From JBALVT01 sp036960305 (GTDB taxonomy: Bacteria > Pseudomonadota > Gammaproteobacteria > Pseudomonadales > Halieaceae), in assembly GCA_036960305.1 (NCBI GenBank), contig JBALWA010000003.1, positions 124,001 through 188,000 on the forward strand: 64,000 nt of DNA, given 5' to 3'. The stretch's first letter is position 1, and each line of letters starts with the position of its first letter. Shown in pieces: positions 51,771 through 60,723 of the stretch. A model generated the notes under the pieces. The model saw nothing but the letters and a program-made list of their open reading frames with translations. It ran no database searches and was not told where the DNA came from. The translations under genes and the position numbers were made by a program.

Positions 51771-52973
51771 CTATTTTTTCCAGCCGCAGGCTTTGCGACA
51801 CACGCTCTCGATTACATCCGGCGAAATGGGATAAAAGCCCGCGAGAGGATCATGCGACACCGCCGCAACAATTTGTGGCAAGGCGGACTCCGGAATTTCG
51901 TGGCGGGAAAAATCCTGCGGATGACCGATCTCGGACATCAGGCGCCGGATTTGAGCCGCCGTCTCCAGTACAATAGCGGTCGGATCACACGCCTGGGCAC
52001 CGAAGATATCCTTTAAGCGATCGGCGATCGGAGTATAAAACTCCGGTAGCTCCTCCAGCACCGCTGGCAGCAAAACCGCATTCGCCTCTCCGTGGTGTAT
52101 GTGGAAGACCGCACCCATGGCGTGGGAGAAATTGTGAACCGGTGCGGCGCCGAAATCGGTCTGCACCGCGTTACAGGCCATTGCACTGGCGTTCAACATA
52201 TTCTGACGCGGGAGCAGGCTCTGTCCGTTGGCCACGGCCAGCGGAAGATTATCCATGATGAGCCGGGCACTGGCCGTCGCATGGGCCAGAGCAAAATCAT
52301 TGATACGCGGATGAGCGATACTCTCTATCGCGTGAGTCAGCGCATCCATCCCCGTCGCCGCGGTCAGCATGGCGGGTAGACCGGTTGTCATACGCGCATC
52401 AAGGACAGCAATATCCGCCTCAAGATAGTGGCTTAGCAAAAGATGCTTGATACCCAGTTCTTTGTTATACACCACAGCGCCAAAGGTCAGTTCAGCACCC
52501 GTGCCGGCCGTGGTAGGCACCGCAATATGTGGCACACCCATGTGTTGTACTTCTGGCCAGTTCAGAATTTTCACCGGCGACTTCAACAGTTCACTGACAC
52601 TCACAACGTTCTTGTACAGTGCCATTTTGATCATTTTTACGCTGTCCAGAACGCTGCCACCGCCTACGGCCAACAATGCGTCAGCGGCGGTTTCACGTGC
52701 CATCTTGAGCGCATCATCAATGCAGCCCATTTCCGCGTCGGGGGCGGTGTCGGTAAAGATACCCACCAGTTTGGGACCACCGGCATTTCGATTTTCATCG
52801 AAAAGTTCCGCCACCTTGTCAACGATGCCGGCATCCTTCAGCCCGCGGTCACTGACCAGTAATACCCGCCGGGCGCCAAGACCGCTGAACAGCCCGGGGA
52901 GGCGAACCACTGTACCCGGACCCGCATGTATCATGGTCCTTTGCCAATACTGAAATGCTCCTGTACTCGACAT
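51771..52973 (-). CDS. Iron-type (group III) alcohol dehydrogenase
   Basis: 400 residues. The metal-ligand region is HNFSHAMGAVFHIHHGEANAVLLP, containing the HxxxH-like histidines of iron-dependent ADH, and VGGGSVLDSVKMIK is the cofactor loop. Oxidises a primary alcohol to an aldehyde with NAD. AAGG precedes ATG 52973. It is between ALDH and the ligase, and the three steps alcohol, aldehyde, acid, acyl-CoA are encoded in order. Cytosolic. Confidence 0.92.
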   Translation of the reverse strand: MSSTGAFQYWQRTMIHAGPGTVVRLPGLFSGLGARRVLLVSDRGLKDAGIVDKVAELFDENRNAGGPKLVGIFTDTAPDAEMGCIDDALKMARETAADALLAVGGGSVLDSVKMIKMALYKNVVSVSELLKSPVKILNWPEVQHMGVPHIAVPTTAGTGAELTFGAVVYNKELGIKHLLLSHYLEADIAVLDARMTTGLPAMLTAATGMDALTHAIESIAHPRINDFALAHATASARLIMDNLPLAVANGQSLLPRQNMLNASAMACNAVQTDFGAAPVHNFSHAMGAVFHIHHGEANAVLLPAVLEELPEFYTPIADRLKDIFGAQACDPTAIVLETAAQIRRLMSEIGHPQDFSRHEIPESALPQIVAAVSHDPLAGFYPISPDVIESVCRKACGWKK

Positions 52974-53010
52974 CTCTTACACCTTCTCAATTAGTTTGTT
53001 TATGACCCAC

Positions 53011-54516
53011 TCAGGCACCGCGATGTACCAGGTTAAAAACCCCCTTGGCGTCGGGGTCGGTTTCAAAACTTGTCAGATAATTTTTTGTCTCCAGATAAGA
53101 TTCCATAGACGCGATATTGATCTCGCGACCATAGCCGCTTTGCTTTGTCCCGCCAAAGGACATGTCACCGGTAATCGCGTGCCAGTCATTAATCCACACG
53201 GTGCCGGCCTCCAGCCTGTACGCGATAGACTGCGCTGCGATGGGATCTCCGGTCCAAATTCCTGCCGACAGTCCGTAGCAGCTGTCATTTGCCAGGGTGA
53301 TTGCCTCTTCCACATCCGAGTACCTGATTACGGACAGCACCGGACCGAAAATTTCTTCCTGGTAGATACGCATATCCGGCGTAACATCGGTAAAAATTGT
53401 CGGCTGCACAAAATATCCGCCCTCAAAGCCGGGAACCTCCATAGGCCCACCACCGCAGGCCAGGGTGGCCCCCTCGGTCTGGCCCAGTTTTATGTATCCC
53501 AATACTCGATCGTAATGTGCCTTGAAGGCCATGGGACCCAGAGTCGTCGCCGGGTCGAAAGCACTTCCGCCCTTCAGCGCGCCAGCGAGTTCCACCATGC
53601 GGGCGACCACTTCATCGTGAATAGAATCGTGCAGGAACAGGCGGGTACCAGACACACAGATCTGCCCTGAACCCAGCAAAAAAGCGGTGGTTGCGCCCCT
53701 GGCCGTGAGCTCGATGGGCGCATCGGGCAAGGCAATACCCGGACCCTTGCCGCCCAGCTCAAGCGTCACTCGCTTCATGGTTTCAGCTGCCACTTTCTGG
53801 ATTAAGCTGCCCGTTTTGGTCGAACCTGTAAATGATATCTTGGCAACGCCCGGGTGTGCGGCCAACGCCGCACCCGCCTCGTGACCATAGCCTGTCACAA
53901 CGTTGATCACGCCGGGTGGCACAACGTCCTGTAGTAACTCTGCGGCGCGCACCACGGCCAGTGAAGCCGATTCCGCAGGCTTAATGACGACCGTATTACC
54001 CGCCGCGATAGCGGGTAGCAGTTTGACGAAGGCGAGAAACAAGGGTCCATTCCAGGCGGGGATGAGTCCACACACGCCCAGGGGCTGCTTGATGATTTTG
54101 ACATCGTGCGCCTCAGGCAGGGTACGAACCGGTGGGTATTCAACAAAAACGTAGTCTTCCAGGTTCTCTGCGAAGATTTGAAAAAACTGCATCACACCGG
54201 GTATATCAAATGCCATCAAACGCGCGACCGAAAGACCGGTGCAGTTTGCTTCCAGGGCTACAAGTTCTTCCAGATTGGCACCCAGCACCAGTGCCATGCG
54301 GGAGATCACCGCCGCCCGTTCACTGGTGGGGGTCTCCTTCCAGGTGACAAACGCCTGCGCGGCTGCCTTGACCGCGATGTCGATATCAGTGGAGTCACCA
54401 GCGGCCCCCCTACCGGCCAGTTCGCCTGTAACGGGGTTGATAATATCAATGTACTGACCGGCTACCGGGCTAACCAACTCACCGTTTATCACATGGGATT
54501 GTATGGGGATGCTCAC
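53011..54516 (-). CDS. NAD(P)-dependent aldehyde dehydrogenase
   Basis: 501 residues. GTG 54516 has AGGAG eight bases upstream. Catalytic residues: Asn156 in PAWNGP, Glu253 in VTLELGGKGPG, Cys287 in SGQICVSG. Oxidises an aldehyde to the carboxylate. It opens the operon; its upstream region separates it from the divergent AraC regulator. GQICVSG in place of the usual GQICxAG is a small variation. Its likely job is to act on the aldehyde produced by the following iron ADH. Confidence 0.93.
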   Translation of the reverse strand: MSIPIQSHVINGELVSPVAGQYIDIINPVTGELAGRGAAGDSTDIDIAVKAAAQAFVTWKETPTSERAAVISRMALVLGANLEELVALEANCTGLSVARLMAFDIPGVMQFFQIFAENLEDYVFVEYPPVRTLPEAHDVKIIKQPLGVCGLIPAWNGPLFLAFVKLLPAIAAGNTVVIKPAESASLAVVRAAELLQDVVPPGVINVVTGYGHEAGAALAAHPGVAKISFTGSTKTGSLIQKVAAETMKRVTLELGGKGPGIALPDAPIELTARGATTAFLLGSGQICVSGTRLFLHDSIHDEVVARMVELAGALKGGSAFDPATTLGPMAFKAHYDRVLGYIKLGQTEGATLACGGGPMEVPGFEGGYFVQPTIFTDVTPDMRIYQEEIFGPVLSVIRYSDVEEAITLANDSCYGLSAGIWTGDPIAAQSIAYRLEAGTVWINDWHAITGDMSFGGTKQSGYGREINIASMESYLETKNYLTSFETDPDAKGVFNLVHRGA

Positions 54517-54559
54517 GCTAACTGCTCCTGGACTGAAGATCTGCTCAATGAGTGCTCAT

Positions 54560-54571
54560 GGTAGACCTACC
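54560..54571. promoter_or_regulatory. Short palindrome between ALDH operon and AraC gene
   Basis: GGTAG-AC-CTACC, perfect five-base arms, 44 bases before ALDH in the 262-base divergent gap. Small and single, so only a weak operator candidate; AraC regulators more often bind direct repeats, which I could not find. Confidence 0.3.
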
Positions 54572-54778
54572 GGGCAGCAGCGACTTGGCATTGGGAACAA
54601 AATACCCGGCCAATCGGCCATTTCGTTCCAATCAGTGACTGTCGAACCACTCTCGCCCTGGGGAATTGAATAGTTTCAATGGATTCAGGGGGGGTGGCCA
54701 GACCAGTGGCATCTACTGGAACTGGCGCGTAGAATAGATATTTCGATCGTCTAGCTTCACGCCACACAAAGGCAAAGA

Positions 54779-55807
54779 ATGAGCGAAAATAGTTCTGATC
54801 ACAGTCCCACCACCATCGGCACCTACGGCTTGGCCATACAGAAAGCACTGGAGGCCAACGGCTACGATGCGGCGGATATTTTTGCAGCAGCGGGCATAGA
54901 TCACGTGCCCACCAACAGCCCCCTGGAACGGCTTACCACCGTACAGGTAGCCGCCTTGTTTCGGGAGTGCGTGAAGCTTACCGGCAACCCCGCGGTAGGC
55001 CTGACAGTTGCAAGGTTTATGCACCCCTCTACGCTGCACGCCCTGGGGTATTCACTGTTGGCCAGTTCCAGCCTGCGCGACTCCTGCGAACGAATGGTCA
55101 ACTACTTTCGCCTGGCCAGTGAGCAGGCAGAGATACGGATCACTGAAACGGACGACCGATACTGCATCTCAACTCACGTGCTGACTGACGAGTTGGCCTT
55201 CGAGACCCTGGACGCATGGAACGCGTTCATTGTCCGGCTGTTCAGGCTGATACACCGACCCGACTTTGCACCTGTATCGGTCAGCCTGGCAAGGCCGTGC
55301 CCCCCCGGCTACGAGGAGCAATACCGGAAAAGCTTTCACACCTCCGTCACTTTCGATGCCCCCTACTGTGAAATCTGCCTGGACCGCGCTGCCGTAGATG
55401 AACCCCTGATGGGCGGCAACCGCGAAATCGCACATCAGAATGACCTGATTATTGAGGGATATCTATCCGCCCTGGATCAAGCGGACATCGTCACACGCGT
55501 GAAGAAAATCATCATCCAAAGCCTACCGTCGGGCAATTGCAGTAAACAGCGCGTGGCGAGTGAAATGGCGATGAGTTCCAGTGCCCTGCAGCAGAAATTG
55601 GCTGAACGACAGTCCAGCTTCCAGGATTTACTCGGCCAGGTACGGCAGTCACTGGCCCTGGCCTACATGGAACAGGCACGGGTCAGCATCACCGAGATGA
55701 GCTTCCAGTTAGGCTTCGCCGATACCAGCAGCTTTACCCGGGCCTTTCGCCGCTGGACCGGGAAGTCCCCCCGGGACTACCGCCGTGATCTGGGAGTCGA
55801 ACACTAA
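54779..55807 (+). CDS. AraC-family transcriptional regulator
   Basis: 342 residues, complete. N-terminal PF12625-type sensor (about 15-205) and a C-terminal AraC HTH (about 255-338) with KQRVASEMAMSSSALQ and SFQLGFADTSSFTRAFRRWTG. AAGG precedes ATG 54779. It diverges from the seven-gene alcohol/beta-oxidation operon, so it likely activates it in response to a lipophilic ligand or catabolic product; OruR/ArgR-type relatives respond to such small molecules. It is paralogous to the partial regulator at the left edge. Confidence 0.93.
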   Translation: MSENSSDHSPTTIGTYGLAIQKALEANGYDAADIFAAAGIDHVPTNSPLERLTTVQVAALFRECVKLTGNPAVGLTVARFMHPSTLHALGYSLLASSSLRDSCERMVNYFRLASEQAEIRITETDDRYCISTHVLTDELAFETLDAWNAFIVRLFRLIHRPDFAPVSVSLARPCPPGYEEQYRKSFHTSVTFDAPYCEICLDRAAVDEPLMGGNREIAHQNDLIIEGYLSALDQADIVTRVKKIIIQSLPSGNCSKQRVASEMAMSSSALQQKLAERQSSFQDLLGQVRQSLALAYMEQARVSITEMSFQLGFADTSSFTRAFRRWTGKSPRDYRRDLGVEH

Positions 55808-55861
55808 CTCACCAGACTGATCGAAAGAAGCACTGGCATGGCTGCCCAGGAAACGGGAGGC

Positions 55862-57430
55862 TCACTTAAACCACCACTCAATCAACTGAATAAAGGTGCC
55901 GTAATACCAGGGTGCAGAAGGATCTTCTTCCGGCACCTGATAGCGCTGGCGTAAGGCTTTCAACCGTGTCTTGAGGTCCTTCTGGATAGCCTCATAGCCT
56001 GCTTTTCCGTAAAGGTCTACCTGATCACCCGGATCTTCAAGCAGATCAAAAAGCTCCCACTCGCTGTCCTGATAGTAATGAATGAGCTTGTAGCGCTCGG
56101 TGCGCACACCGTAGTGACGCGCGACACCGTGAAAACCCGGGTTTTCGTAAAAGTGATAGTAGAGGTCGCGGTCCCATGCTTCGCCATGCCCGGTGGCAAG
56201 TGGTAAGAGGCTGACGCCGTGTACCGGCGTAACAAGATCGACTCCTGCTGCCGCAAGTATTGTCGGTGCATGGTCAATGTTTTGGGCCAGCCCCGAAGTC
56301 GCCGTTCCCGGCTCAATTTTCCCGGCCCACTGCATCAGCAGCGGTACCTGCGAGGACACCTCGTCCATCCAGCGCTTGTCAAACCAGCCATTCTCTCCCA
56401 GGAAAAAGCCCTGGTCAGAGGTGTAGATAATCAAGGTATTATCAGTCAGGCCTCGCTGATCCAGGTAATCCAGCATGCGACCCACCTGCCTATCCATGCC
56501 CTGTACCGCCGCAATGTAGGTTTTGATATAGCGCTGGTATTTCCACCGTACGGTGTTCTCAGCAGACAACTCGGCAGCCAAAAACTCGCGATTACCCTCT
56601 GCAAAAGCCTGTTCCCACAGTTCTGCCTGCTCGGCATTCAAGTACTTGGCCTGTTTCAGCTTCACATCCTGGTCAGTCATGTATTCCGATATCGTCATCC
56701 GGGCGTCCTGTCGAGCCGGAATCGTCTGACTAAGATCTCGCAGCAAGCTTTCGGGCTCTTCCACCCGGCGCGCCTCATCCCAGCTTTTCAGCTCTTCGGG
56801 ACCGGGCATCCAATCGCGATGGGGCGTTTTATGCTGATACATCAGCATAAAGGGCTGATCGGAATCCGCGATAGTATCCAGCCACGAGATCGCCCTGTCT
56901 GTAATCAAGTCGGATACATAGCCTGTCGTCGCCTCAACACCGGTGGGCGACCGGAACTCAGGGTTGTAGTAGCTGCCGTGTTCGAAGGCGTTATTGAGGA
57001 CTTCCCAGTGGTCAAAACCCAGGGGGTCACTGTACAGATGCCATTTACCGACCACGGCGGTCTGGTAGCCCGCTGCCTGCAGCAAAGCGGGAAACGTCTG
57101 CTGAGAGCCATCGAACTCCGGGGACCAATCATTGCTGTAGAAGCCGTTTCCGTGGCTGTGCAGCCCCGTCAGTGTCGTCGCACGACTGGGCCCACATATC
57201 GCGTTCCCCACATACGCTCGATCGAAGCGAACACCATTCTCGGCGATTCTGTCGATATTCGGGGTCTCGACAATGGTTCCGCCGTAGGCACTGACCGCTC
57301 GGGTTGCGTGGTCATCTGACATGATGAAAAGAATATTCGGTCGCCCTTCACTTGCGTTGACCGGCAAGATAACAGCGGCTGACAGGGCTACCACGAGTAG
57401 GGCCACTTTTTTTCTGATTCGGCGCAGCAT
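55862..57430 (-). CDS. Type I sulfatase (formylglycine-dependent), sulfatase 2
   Basis: 522 residues from ATG 57430 (GAGGAAA upstream); a start at 57484 is rejected. A signal peptide (about 1-26) exports it. The formylglycine motif is C79-G-P-S-R; metal Asp pair is in SDDHATRAV. Motifs GKWHLYS and TSDQGFFLGENGW are typical, as is the late C-terminal domain DUF4976-like. Such enzymes act on sulfated sugars or other polyols. It is the last gene of the FAD/GlpD/FGGY operon, 75 bases after the kinase stop, so its product sugar or glycerol-like compound is likely the kinase substrate. This is inference. Confidence 0.92.
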   Translation of the reverse strand: MLRRIRKKVALLVVALSAAVILPVNASEGRPNILFIMSDDHATRAVSAYGGTIVETPNIDRIAENGVRFDRAYVGNAICGPSRATTLTGLHSHGNGFYSNDWSPEFDGSQQTFPALLQAAGYQTAVVGKWHLYSDPLGFDHWEVLNNAFEHGSYYNPEFRSPTGVEATTGYVSDLITDRAISWLDTIADSDQPFMLMYQHKTPHRDWMPGPEELKSWDEARRVEEPESLLRDLSQTIPARQDARMTISEYMTDQDVKLKQAKYLNAEQAELWEQAFAEGNREFLAAELSAENTVRWKYQRYIKTYIAAVQGMDRQVGRMLDYLDQRGLTDNTLIIYTSDQGFFLGENGWFDKRWMDEVSSQVPLLMQWAGKIEPGTATSGLAQNIDHAPTILAAAGVDLVTPVHGVSLLPLATGHGEAWDRDLYYHFYENPGFHGVARHYGVRTERYKLIHYYQDSEWELFDLLEDPGDQVDLYGKAGYEAIQKDLKTRLKALRQRYQVPEEDPSAPWYYGTFIQLIEWWFK

Positions 57431-57505
57431 GGTCCAGGTTTCCTCTATTTCATTTGAGCAGTAAGTGGGCGCCAGGAGGCCCAATAAAAGAAAGACTTCA
57501 AAGGG

Positions 57506-59065
57506 CTACTTCCCTGCAATCGCCTGAATGGCGCTATAACTCGGCTTCAGACCACTGTACATGTTTCTGTAAACCTCATTGTACAGACGATCGTAGGTCT
57601 GCTGATGTTGCACATTCGGAGTAAAGGAATCTCTTACACGGGTCATACGGGAGGCCGCCGTACTGAAGTCCGGATAAGTGCCCGCCCCGACGGCCGCCGC
57701 GATCGCTGCACCGAGTCCTGAAGTTTCATAGGTATGGGGGCGCTCTACCTCCAGTCCGAAAATGTCTGCGGTAATTTGCATCACCTGGTCACTCTGGGAT
57801 CCTCCGCCGGAAACACGCAACCTCTTCACCGCGTGCCCGGTGCGTTTCTCCAGGGATTCCTTGCCCTCTCTGAGGGCGTAGGCGATACCCTCGATAATCG
57901 CGCGATAGATATGCGCCCGTGTATGCACTTCGTTGAAGCCAATAATAGCGCCCCTGGCCTCCGCGCCTGCGGAACTACCGCCCGCCGACCAGTAGGGCTG
58001 TAACAACAAACCGTCCGATCCGGGCGCTACAGCCTCTAGCAGATCATCGAATAAGGTCTCGGGCGCAACGCCCTGCTCAGCGGCCAGACGCTGTTCACGC
58101 AAACCAAATTCAGTCTTAAACCAGCTGACCATCCAGAAGCCCCGCTGCACCGCTACCTCCGGATTAAAGCTACCCGGAGCTACACCCGGGTAGGCGGGAT
58201 GAAAGCGGTCTGCCTCCAGGTAGCTGTCAGTGGTGAGATTAAACGTTGCTGTCGTGCCATAACTCACACTGCCGATATCATCGCTTAGACAGCCGGAGCC
58301 GAGGACCTCGCAGGCCTTGTCCGAACCCGAAGCTATCAGCGGCATACCCTCGGGTATACCGGTTTCCTGAGATGCGACTGCGGATATCATGCCCAGGGTT
58401 TCACCGGCTGTGCGCAGCTGCGGCAACATATCAGGGGTAATAGGCAGGGTGCGCCACTTCCACTCGCCGCTGGCCGCCCAGCGCTGAAGCTTGTAATCAA
58501 AGGGGATATAACCCACCTGGCTCGCCACAGCATCGGTATAACTGCCGGTGAGCCTGAAGGTGTGATACCCGGAGAGCAGCAGGAACTTTTCAAGCTGCCG
58601 CCAGAGCTCGGGTTTATGTTCCGCAAACCAATTCGCCTCGGCATTGGCATGGAAATCAGCCACAGCTTCATGCGCGCCGACGATTCGGGTCAACAGCTGA
58701 TAGAGCGGGCCCACTGTTGGCTTTGACTCTACGCGCCTTTGGTCCAGCCAGCTGATCGCCGGGTGCAACGGCTGCCCTTCACTACCCAGAGGCACTACGG
58801 TCGCCCGCTGAGTCGTTACTGATACAGACTTGATTTGCTCCCTGGGAAAGTCCAGCAGGGGCCAGAGCGACTGACAGGCTTCGCACAGCGCGCTCCAGAA
58901 GTACTCTGGGTCCTGCTCGGCTAATCCTGGCTCCGGAGACACGTAGGACTCAATCTCTACCTTGCTCTTGGCCACCAACTCGCCGTCCTGATCGAACACC
59001 ATGGCACGGATACTCTGCGTGCCATTATCGATGCTGAGAAAGTAGGATTTTTCAGACATTGCCAT
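57506..59065 (-). CDS. FGGY-family carbohydrate/polyol kinase
   Basis: 519 residues. ATG 59065 with AAGG upstream is preferred; ATG 59059 is the alternative, and the 22-codon longer frame is not supported. N-terminal FGGY domain with LSIDNGTQSIRAMVFDQ, phosphoryl-acceptor pocket, and C-terminal domain with RLRVSGGGSQSDQVMQITAD and EVERP. Phosphorylates a sugar or polyol. It overlaps the GlpD-like gene by 14 bases. GlpK-like function on glycerol is possible, but the context (AGPS-like and sulfatase genes) suggests an alkyl or glycosyl glycerol. Its neighbours recall the E. coli ygcE/ygcU pairing. Confidence 0.88.
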   Translation of the reverse strand: MAMSEKSYFLSIDNGTQSIRAMVFDQDGELVAKSKVEIESYVSPEPGLAEQDPEYFWSALCEACQSLWPLLDFPREQIKSVSVTTQRATVVPLGSEGQPLHPAISWLDQRRVESKPTVGPLYQLLTRIVGAHEAVADFHANAEANWFAEHKPELWRQLEKFLLLSGYHTFRLTGSYTDAVASQVGYIPFDYKLQRWAASGEWKWRTLPITPDMLPQLRTAGETLGMISAVASQETGIPEGMPLIASGSDKACEVLGSGCLSDDIGSVSYGTTATFNLTTDSYLEADRFHPAYPGVAPGSFNPEVAVQRGFWMVSWFKTEFGLREQRLAAEQGVAPETLFDDLLEAVAPGSDGLLLQPYWSAGGSSAGAEARGAIIGFNEVHTRAHIYRAIIEGIAYALREGKESLEKRTGHAVKRLRVSGGGSQSDQVMQITADIFGLEVERPHTYETSGLGAAIAAAVGAGTYPDFSTAASRMTRVRDSFTPNVQHQQTYDRLYNEVYRNMYSGLKPSYSAIQAIAGK

Positions 59066-60692
59066 TTGCACCCTTATCCTCGGGCAAACTGTAATAGCGC
59101 TGTAAAATATCCCGATAGCGAGCAACTTCACTTTCCCAGCGTGATTCGCTCCAATCTACAAGTTCCCGAAACAGCGGCGCCAGTTGGGAGAACAATTGTT
59201 CTCCTCCCGAGGGCAGCAACAGGCCCAGCCGGGTACGGCGCAACATCAGGTCATCCAGGTGAACCGTTGCTTCATGCTGAATCGCCCAGCGGCACTCAGC
59301 AAGGCAAAACTCCGTTTCAGCGATACGTGCGTGCTCGTGGACTGGCGCCGCGTCCAGCAGGGCCTGCGCCCCTAATCCGTAGCGCCCCAATAGACGCCTG
59401 CCCCAGGCGACATCGTCTGGAACCAGCTGCTCAGGGCTGATATTCACAGCGCTGAAAATACTGTCATCTACTATTTTTCCGGGTTGGGGAAGACGTGTTT
59501 CTGCAGCAGCCAAAGCATCCAGCGCGATCAACCTGAACGTCGTCAGCTTGCCGCCACTCACGGTCACTAGCCCCTTGTCAGACCATACCGCATGGTCACG
59601 GCGCTCTTTGGAGGGATCCTTTGACTTCTCTGAGCCAATCACAGGCCTTACGCCAGACCAGGTGGAGATTACGTCATCCCGCGAAATTTGCTTTTGTGGG
59701 AACTGGCCATTCACCCCATCCAACAGGTAACTGACCTCTTCCGGGGTAATACTGGCCTCTTCATCCAGATCCTGGGTATGGTCCAGGTCTGTGGTACCGA
59801 TTGCCGTTGCACCCTCCCAGGGGAAAACAAATACGCTGCGCTTATCGACCGGGTGAAAGAAAGAGTAGACGCCCGCGACCGGCAAACGATCGCCAGCGAT
59901 CACAAGGTGACTACCGCGCAGGGGTCGCACACGTTTTTCGCTGTTCACATGATTGCGTAGCTTGTCGGCCCAGGCTCCGGTGGCGTTTATGACAACCGGC
60001 GCCCGCAGCTCGATGGTGGCCGCTCCCGCCGCCTCCTCTTCGAGGTCTTGCAGATAGACACCCTTGACCTCACCTTCCTCCAGAATCAGGCTCTCAACCT
60101 TGGTATAATTCAGGGCACTACCACCGTGCTCGATACCTTCCTGTAACACCCGCATGACCAGGCGGGAATCATCCGTAATGCCATCGGTGTAATAACAGCT
60201 GCCTTTCAGATCGTCCCCACCCAGGCCTTCGAAGTGCTGTTTGGACTCCTCAGCATCGCAATAGCCGAAGCTCTTCACCCCCGCGATACGATCGTAAACC
60301 CAAAGCAGCATAGAGAAAAGCCAGCGCCCGGGGAAAACCCCTTTGCGCATACCAAAATGGAAATCCATTCGATCGACCAGACCCGGAGCCTCTACTAGCA
60401 AACGCTCCCGCTCCGTGAGCGAATGCACCGTCAACTTATAGTCACCGGATCCGAGATACCGGAGCCCGCCGTGAATCATTTTCGAGGAACGGCTGGAGGT
60501 TCCCCAGGAAAAATCTTTCTGCTCAACCAACAACGCGCGGTAGCCCATACGAACGGCCTCCCGCAACACCCCGGCGCCGGTAATTCCACCGCCCACGATA
60601 ATGACATCCCATTCGCACTGCTTGCCTTCGCGCATGTTCCGCAGCAACTCGCTCCGGTCTGTAAATGGAATTGTCGAATTCATATTGCTCAC
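59052..60692 (-). CDS. GlpD-like FAD-dependent glycerol-3-phosphate dehydrogenase
   Basis: 546 residues. FAD Rossmann motif VGGGITGAG (about 33-41), GLVEQKDFSWGTSSRSSKMIHGGLRYL, and the later GSHLVIAGDRLP, VFVFPWEG and SGGKLTTFRLIA follow GlpD. Oxidises glycerol-3-phosphate or a 1-alkyl analogue to the DHAP form, feeding electrons to quinone, with a membrane association. Start at GTG 60692 or ATG 60683 is uncertain. It follows the AGPS-like gene by 31 bases. The length and C-terminal helical domain are normal. Confidence 0.9.
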   Translation of the reverse strand: MSNMNSTIPFTDRSELLRNMREGKQCEWDVIIVGGGITGAGVLREAVRMGYRALLVEQKDFSWGTSSRSSKMIHGGLRYLGSGDYKLTVHSLTERERLLVEAPGLVDRMDFHFGMRKGVFPGRWLFSMLLWVYDRIAGVKSFGYCDAEESKQHFEGLGGDDLKGSCYYTDGITDDSRLVMRVLQEGIEHGGSALNYTKVESLILEEGEVKGVYLQDLEEEAAGAATIELRAPVVINATGAWADKLRNHVNSEKRVRPLRGSHLVIAGDRLPVAGVYSFFHPVDKRSVFVFPWEGATAIGTTDLDHTQDLDEEASITPEEVSYLLDGVNGQFPQKQISRDDVISTWSGVRPVIGSEKSKDPSKERRDHAVWSDKGLVTVSGGKLTTFRLIALDALAAAETRLPQPGKIVDDSIFSAVNISPEQLVPDDVAWGRRLLGRYGLGAQALLDAAPVHEHARIAETEFCLAECRWAIQHEATVHLDDLMLRRTRLGLLLPSGGEQLFSQLAPLFRELVDWSESRWESEVARYRDILQRYYSLPEDKGANGNV

Positions 60693-60723
60693 TCTATCCA
60701 GTTATCGAATTGTTTTTGCCGGC

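Noticed and set aside
54560..54571. Palindrome before ALDH as a firm AraC operator
   Set aside because: Too short and single; AraC proteins usually bind direct repeats. Kept only as a low-confidence feature.
56219..57319. 366-codon open frame on the plus strand inside sulfatase 2
   Set aside because: It lies antisense to a gene with clear sulfatase motifs, has no ribosome site, and its translation resembles no family; a shadow of high-GC codon structure.
57506..59065. Naming the FGGY kinase glpK
   Set aside because: FGGY substrates cannot be told from motifs alone, and the context is unlike glpFK; it has no glpF and sits with AGPS-like and sulfatase genes.
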